In this document: positions 5,956 to 7,674 of the stretch, piece by piece
How the letters are laid out: every line of letters begins with the position of its first letter
Numbering within the stretch: position 1 is the first letter of the stretch
Source of the DNA: Verrucomicrobiales bacterium
Lineage (GTDB): Bacteria > Verrucomicrobiota > Verrucomicrobiia > Verrucomicrobiales > Akkermansiaceae
Direction: 5' to 3'
NCBI GenBank assembly: GCA_003483645.1
Contig: DMYM01000502.1
Coordinates: 1 to 7,674 of the forward strand
DNA length: 7,674 bases
Notes under the pieces: model-generated
The model's database searches: none
What the model saw: the letters and a program-made list of their open reading frames with translations, nothing else
What the model was told of the DNA's origin: nothing
Made by a program: the position numbers and the translations under genes

Positions 5956-6027
5956 TCACAGAATTGGGAATGCCATTCGGAATTCAGGCTGCCACTGCCA
6001 AAGTTCCGGGCCACCTGCTTCCGTCAT
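5956..6027 (-). CDS. Possible 23-residue peptide ORF coupled to the HAD-FolB gene
   Basis: In the gap between dciA and the HAD-FolB gene a short frame opens at ATG 6027 and reads a Trp/Gln-rich peptide (MTEAGGPELWQWQPEF and seven more residues). Its TGA overlaps the alternative GTG start of HAD-FolB as GTGA and lies 5 nt before ATG 5950. The frame stays open upstream into the end of dciA. No Shine-Dalgarno sequence is visible. It may be a leader used for translational coupling, a real small protein, or chance; I recognise no family. Confidence 0.25.
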   Translation of the reverse strand: MTEAGGPELWQWQPEFRMAFPIL

Positions 6028-6062
6028 CGGAATATCTGTCGTTTGAATATCCAATTTCGCAG

Positions 6063-6509
6063 TCAGCCAACAACCAATCGCACATCGCGAACCATCTTAG
6101 AGCCGAGCCGCTCTTTCAACCGCCGAAGGAGCTGGCTCCGGGTTTGTTCCAGGTGAAAACGCATCGACGGCTGCAGGACACGAAGGGTGAGGACTCCCTG
6201 GTGAAGCGAGACCGGTTCGGTCTGCCTTGCCACAAATTCACCGGCTACCTCAAGCCAGGCATTTCGCAGACGGCTCTCCTCGATCCCCTCCGTGAGCCGG
6301 AGACTCTTCAGGATCCCGTCGAGCAAATCCGCTGGCGTGCTCATGTTTCGCTCAAGGTCAAGGGGCTCCCCCGCCCCACGAAACTCCCGGAGCACCTGGG
6401 CACGAATGGCGTCTCCTCGCGCGAGCCCGCGACGGCGGACACCTCTCCTTAGCCGCCCTCGCCGTCTCCGATGGCCTCCACTGGACAACCCTCCATAGCC
6501 TCCCGGCAC
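6063..6509 (-). CDS. dciA: DUF721/DciA-family protein (putative replicative helicase loader)
   Basis: A protein of up to 148 residues. The C-terminal ~90 residues fit DUF721: LRNAWLEVAGEFVARQTEPVS, then HQGVLTLRVLQPSMRFHLEQ, then LLRRLKERLGSKMVRDVRLVV. DciA is the ancestral bacterial factor that helps load the replicative helicase DnaB. The N-terminus is uncertain. ATG 6344 would leave a 93-residue form, but the in-frame segment VLREFRGAGEPLD before it looks genuine, so translation probably starts further up. GTG 6509 has a good Shine-Dalgarno sequence (AGGAGG, 4 nt away) and would overlap the ferredoxin gene by 61 bp; GTG 6395 and TTG 6488 are alternatives. The first ~30 residues (Arg/Gly-rich) lie mostly in the overlap and may be compositional. 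It lies between the ferredoxin and HAD-FolB genes on the same strand. Confidence 0.8.
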   Translation of the reverse strand: MPGGYGGLSSGGHRRRRGRLRRGVRRRGLARGDAIRAQVLREFRGAGEPLDLERNMSTPADLLDGILKSLRLTEGIEESRLRNAWLEVAGEFVARQTEPVSLHQGVLTLRVLQPSMRFHLEQTRSQLLRRLKERLGSKMVRDVRLVVG

Positions 6510-6685
6510 TGGTCCTCCTCTTCCTGGTTATCGGGCTGTTTATAGACGTAGGAGTATCCCTCGTCTTCTTCACGCTTGAAATTCTCCGGTGCCGTTTCGC
6601 GACAAAGATCGCAATCAATGCACTGAGTGTCGACGTAAAACTTGCCGTCTATGTTTTCCGGAACCTTGTCTTCGCGATCTGCCAT
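6449..6685 (-). CDS. Small single-cluster ferredoxin (4Fe-4S type)
   Basis: A 78-residue acidic protein, a soluble one-electron carrier. It starts at ATG 6685. The iron-sulfur ligands are C22-x2-C25-x2-C28 (QCIDCDLCRETAPENF) and C67 followed by Pro (EGCPVEAIGD). This is the arrangement of monocluster [4Fe-4S] ferredoxins, in which a second cluster has been lost. C60 is a further cysteine that may pair or be free. The segment GYSYVYKQPDNQEEEDQC between the two ligand groups is typical of this subfamily. The gene heads a minus-strand run with dciA and HAD-FolB, its 3' end overlapping the probable dciA start. Its redox partner is not in the window. A perfect inverted repeat lies 18 nt upstream. 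Confidence 0.92.
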   Translation of the reverse strand: MADREDKVPENIDGKFYVDTQCIDCDLCRETAPENFKREEDEGYSYVYKQPDNQEEEDQCREAMEGCPVEAIGDGEGG

Positions 6686-6830
6686 TGGATTAAACGGATT
6701 CTGCCAAGCATTCAGGCACTGCTTGGCTCAGCAGGCAAGGAGATGCAATCCTTTTCCCTTCCATTTTGAGAACCCCGATTCGACGCTGGCCAAGTCCGGA
6801 ACAAACGGTTAGAGGTTTGCCCTCTCCCGG
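6686..6830. promoter_or_regulatory. Divergent promoter region between ferredoxin and membrane-protein genes
   Basis: These 145 bp separate two divergent genes and should carry both promoters. No pair of consensus hexamers stands out. It contains a strong inverted repeat at 6703-6727 on the ferredoxin side, and a short one (AGAGG-tttgc-CCTCT, 6811-6825) five bases before the ATG of the plus-strand gene, which could hide its translation start. Confidence 0.45.
6703..6727. repeat. Perfect 8-bp inverted repeat upstream of the ferredoxin gene
   Basis: Arms GCCAAGCA (6703-6710) and TGCTTGGC (6720-6727) match exactly around a 9-nt centre. It lies 18 nt before the ferredoxin ATG on the minus strand, where it would be either an operator near the promoter or a hairpin in the leader. 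No U-run follows it in either direction, so it is not a good intrinsic terminator. Confidence 0.5.
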
Positions 6831-7592
6831 ATGGAACCCAGCCCAGACAAGGATAAAACCGACCACCCTCAACCTGACCCCGAAATGGGTGATCTGGGCC
6901 CGGGAGAGGACCAATTCGTGGCCGAAACGGGCGATCCCATACCTGTGGAGCCAGATTCGGGAATTCCGCAGGACTCCGTTGAGGAGCGCCGTCGGCGGGG
7001 GGATGAACTCCTGGAATCGGTCCCAGAAGAGAAGGCACCCTCTATTCTCCCAAAATACTCCCGCACCGATTTCCTCTGGCTCAGCGCCCTGGGACTGGCC
7101 CTTGTGGGAGTCATTAGCATCGCTCTCAGGCTCTTCTTCAACGATATCAACACCAGCTTGACAGACGATGTCGATTTCCCCGTCAAGGGCGATAACGTCG
7201 TAATCAAGAAAATCGAGACCTACTGGCGCGAAATCGACCGCGAGAAGGACACCAGCGTGCAGCTCAATACCAAGTTCATCCCGGCTGCCGAAGTCATGCT
7301 TAAGTCCTCGGAAGAGGGATCGCTACGCTTCTTCTTCGAAAACCCGGAAGGAGATCTCGTAGGAGATTCGGTTACCCTGACATTCTCGGGCGGGAATTTC
7401 CATGAGACCGGGGAAAAAAAAGCGGGCATTCACGCCACCGGGGGCTTTGAAGATCTCGGCGACTATAATGAATACCTGACTGAGAAGATTCATTTCTGGC
7501 ATCTGATCGTCGTGGAAGGATCCGGATTGCAGCCTGGAGGATCTGACTTCAAGGAAATCATGCGCATGCGCGTATCACCAAGGCGTCGGTAA
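6831..7592 (+). CDS. Single-pass membrane protein of unknown function
   Basis: A 253-residue protein from ATG 6831; no Shine-Dalgarno sequence is visible. Residues 1-78 are acidic, Pro-rich and probably disordered, ending in a basic/charged stretch (EERRRRGDELLESVPEEK). A single hydrophobic helix at about 81-103 (FLWLSALGLALVGVISIALRLFF) is followed by a ~150-residue C-terminal region. That region contains TDDVDFPVKGDNVVIKKIETYWRE, SLRFFFENPEGDLVGDSVTLTFSGG and HFWHLIVVEGSG, alternating patterns that look like a compact beta-rich domain. Topology suggests a cytoplasmic tail and a periplasmic domain. I recognise no family. The HemQ-type gene begins 11 bp downstream, so they are probably cotranscribed, but a functional link is unproven. 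An A8 run lies at 7414-7421. Confidence 0.85.
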   Translation: MEPSPDKDKTDHPQPDPEMGDLGPGEDQFVAETGDPIPVEPDSGIPQDSVEERRRRGDELLESVPEEKAPSILPKYSRTDFLWLSALGLALVGVISIALRLFFNDINTSLTDDVDFPVKGDNVVIKKIETYWREIDREKDTSVQLNTKFIPAAEVMLKSSEEGSLRFFFENPEGDLVGDSVTLTFSGGNFHETGEKKAGIHATGGFEDLGDYNEYLTEKIHFWHLIVVEGSGLQPGGSDFKEIMRMRVSPRRR

Positions 7593-7603
7593 CAGCCCCG
7601 AAT

Positions 7604-7674
7604 ATGTCCGAACCAGCATCCCCGCTCGTGCCCCGCGAAGGCTGGCACGTCATGCACCTCTTCTACCACATTGA
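7604..7674 (+). CDS. hemQ: HemQ/chlorite-dismutase-family protein, N-terminal fragment
   Basis: Only 23 codons are present before the right edge: a short leader, then EGWHVMHLFYHI. The GW-x-V-x-H-L-F-Y pattern is the first beta strand of the chlorite-dismutase fold found in coproheme decarboxylases (HemQ/ChdC), which complete heme b in the coproporphyrin-dependent pathway. True chlorite dismutases share this strand. The ATG lies 11 bp after the stop of the membrane-protein gene, consistent with an operon. The identification depends on a dozen residues, so it needs the rest of the gene to settle. Confidence 0.65.
   Translation, partial: MSEPASPLVPREGWHVMHLFYHI

Noticed and set aside
6344..6445. 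Minus-strand 33-codon frame from a GTG after AAGGAG, ending at ATGA over the internal dciA ATG
   Set aside because: The Shine-Dalgarno spacing is too short and the dciA frame through the same bases carries family-like sequence (EFRG), so this frame is probably chance.

Overview
The window looks like a chromosomal stretch from a Gram-negative bacterium, most likely of the Verrucomicrobiota or a close PVC relative. This is an inference from the gene set, with no rRNA or marker gene to fix it. The supporting genes are a TolC/NodT-type outer-membrane lipoprotein, an aldolase-type FolB fused to a HAD domain, a DUF721/DciA gene overlapping a small ferredoxin gene, and a HemQ-type start. Shine-Dalgarno sequences are mostly weak or absent. 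There are no tRNA or rRNA genes, CRISPR arrays or insertion sequences.

Layout from left to right. (1) 1-1077, minus strand: the start of a succinate dehydrogenase operon, with a five-helix membrane anchor followed 4 bp later by the N-terminus of the flavoprotein SdhA, which runs off the left edge. The anchor carries a Cys-His/His/Cys-x2-Cys cluster resembling a Rieske-type iron-sulfur site. This part is visibly lower in GC than the rest. (2) 1078-1431: a gene-free divergent region. (3) 1432-2832, plus strand: an outer-membrane efflux lipoprotein with no pump or adaptor gene beside it. (4) 2857-4845, minus strand: an ECF sigma factor, a small single-pass membrane protein (probable anti-sigma factor), and an exported DegP/DegS-like PDZ protein whose three catalytic positions all appear to be substituted. 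(5) 4943-6685, minus strand: a ferredoxin, a DUF721/DciA protein overlapping it, possibly a tiny ORF, and a HAD-FolB fusion. (6) 6831-7674, plus strand: a single-pass membrane protein of unknown function followed 11 bp later by the start of a HemQ/chlorite-dismutase-family gene that runs off the right edge.

The most interesting unit is the sigma / membrane protein / PDZ pseudoprotease set. It resembles the RpoE-RseA-DegS or AlgU-MucA-MucD envelope-stress systems, but its protease-like member looks dead, so it may act as a sensor or scaffold. A GGAAC-type ECF promoter candidate lies just before the putative anti-sigma gene. Two other points deserve attention: the HAD-FolB fusion, which could join the still poorly defined dihydroneopterin-phosphate dephosphorylation step to the aldolase step of folate synthesis, and the possible extra iron-sulfur site in the SDH anchor.
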